30,655 nt of DNA from positions 1-30,655 of the forward strand of contig CAYHWW010000025.1 of assembly GCA_964360145.1 (NCBI GenBank). The letters are read 5' to 3'. Of the stretch, positions 30,625-30,655 are shown in pieces; the stretch's first letter is position 1, and each line of letters starts with the position of its first letter. Both the position numbers and the translations under genes were made by a program. Source of the stretch: CAYHWW01 sp964360145 (GTDB lineage Bacteria > Bdellovibrionota > UBA1018 > CAYHWW01). The notes under the pieces were generated by a model. That model was not told where the DNA came from, ran no database searches, and worked only from the letters and a program-made list of their open reading frames with translations.

Positions 30625-30655
30625 CTGATGATCCGTAGGGACCAGCGCTGCAAAA

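Noticed and set aside
1..30655. CRISPR arrays, insertion sequences, prophage or rRNA genes
   Set aside because: I saw no regularly spaced repeats, transposase or integrase motifs, phage structural genes or rRNA signature anywhere in the window.

Overview
The window is chromosomal DNA from a flagellated, didermal (Gram-negative) bacterium. The evidence is two flagellins, a PilT twitching ATPase, an AmpG muropeptide permease, a predicted outer-membrane barrel and several secreted proteins. Gene content and family flavour (short flagellins, a MXAN_5187-like small protein, a GltB-like FMN protein next to a class III aminotransferase) suggest a delta-proteobacterial or Bdellovibrionota-like lineage, but the sequence does not settle this. 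A run of exactly 100 N flanked by identical 55-bp sequences shows that this is a draft assembly.

Layout. 0.2-2.1 kb: two tandem flagellin genes on the minus strand. 2.2-7.1 kb: a GNAT acetyltransferase converging on an ABC1/UbiB-like kinase gene that overlaps the end of RNase R. 7.1-7.5 kb: tRNA-Leu(CAG), followed on the same strand by a compact, highly structured element that carries a second copy of the tRNA 3' end and finishes at an intrinsic terminator. 7.5-10.3 kb: a GIY-YIG nuclease, a secreted Cys/Gly/Tyr repeat protein, two sibling hairpins and pilT. 10.3-12.8 kb: tex. 12.8-14.1 kb: a two-gene toxin-antitoxin-like cassette (AbiEii-type nucleotidyltransferase plus winged-helix partner) behind AT-rich palindromes. 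14.1-20 kb: radA, a small coiled-coil protein, a GT-C type membrane glycosyltransferase, a small membrane-anchored protein and ligA. 20-24.7 kb: a FlgT-like/barrel outer-membrane protein behind a small HTH/coiled-coil protein, a patatin, a secreted protein and a proline-rich secreted protein broken by the assembly gap. 24.8-29.1 kb: a probable operon of GltB-like FMN/Fe-S protein, aminotransferase and AmpG. 29.3-30.5 kb: a Cys-rich membrane protein and a methyltransferase-like gene that appears to have lost its SAM-binding core. The right edge carries a second copy of the hairpin found next to the tRNA.

The most interesting signal is the tRNA-Leu-associated structured element at 7212-7354. 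One of its hairpins recurs at 30574-30624 with five differences in 51 bases. Four of these form two compensated base pairs and the fifth is in the terminal loop. Both copies lie just upstream of a minus-strand intrinsic terminator. This looks like selection on RNA or single-strand structure, in a dispersed element I cannot assign to a known family.

Most other genes are housekeeping (rnr, tex, radA, ligA, tRNA). Products are called from motifs read by eye; no database search was run.
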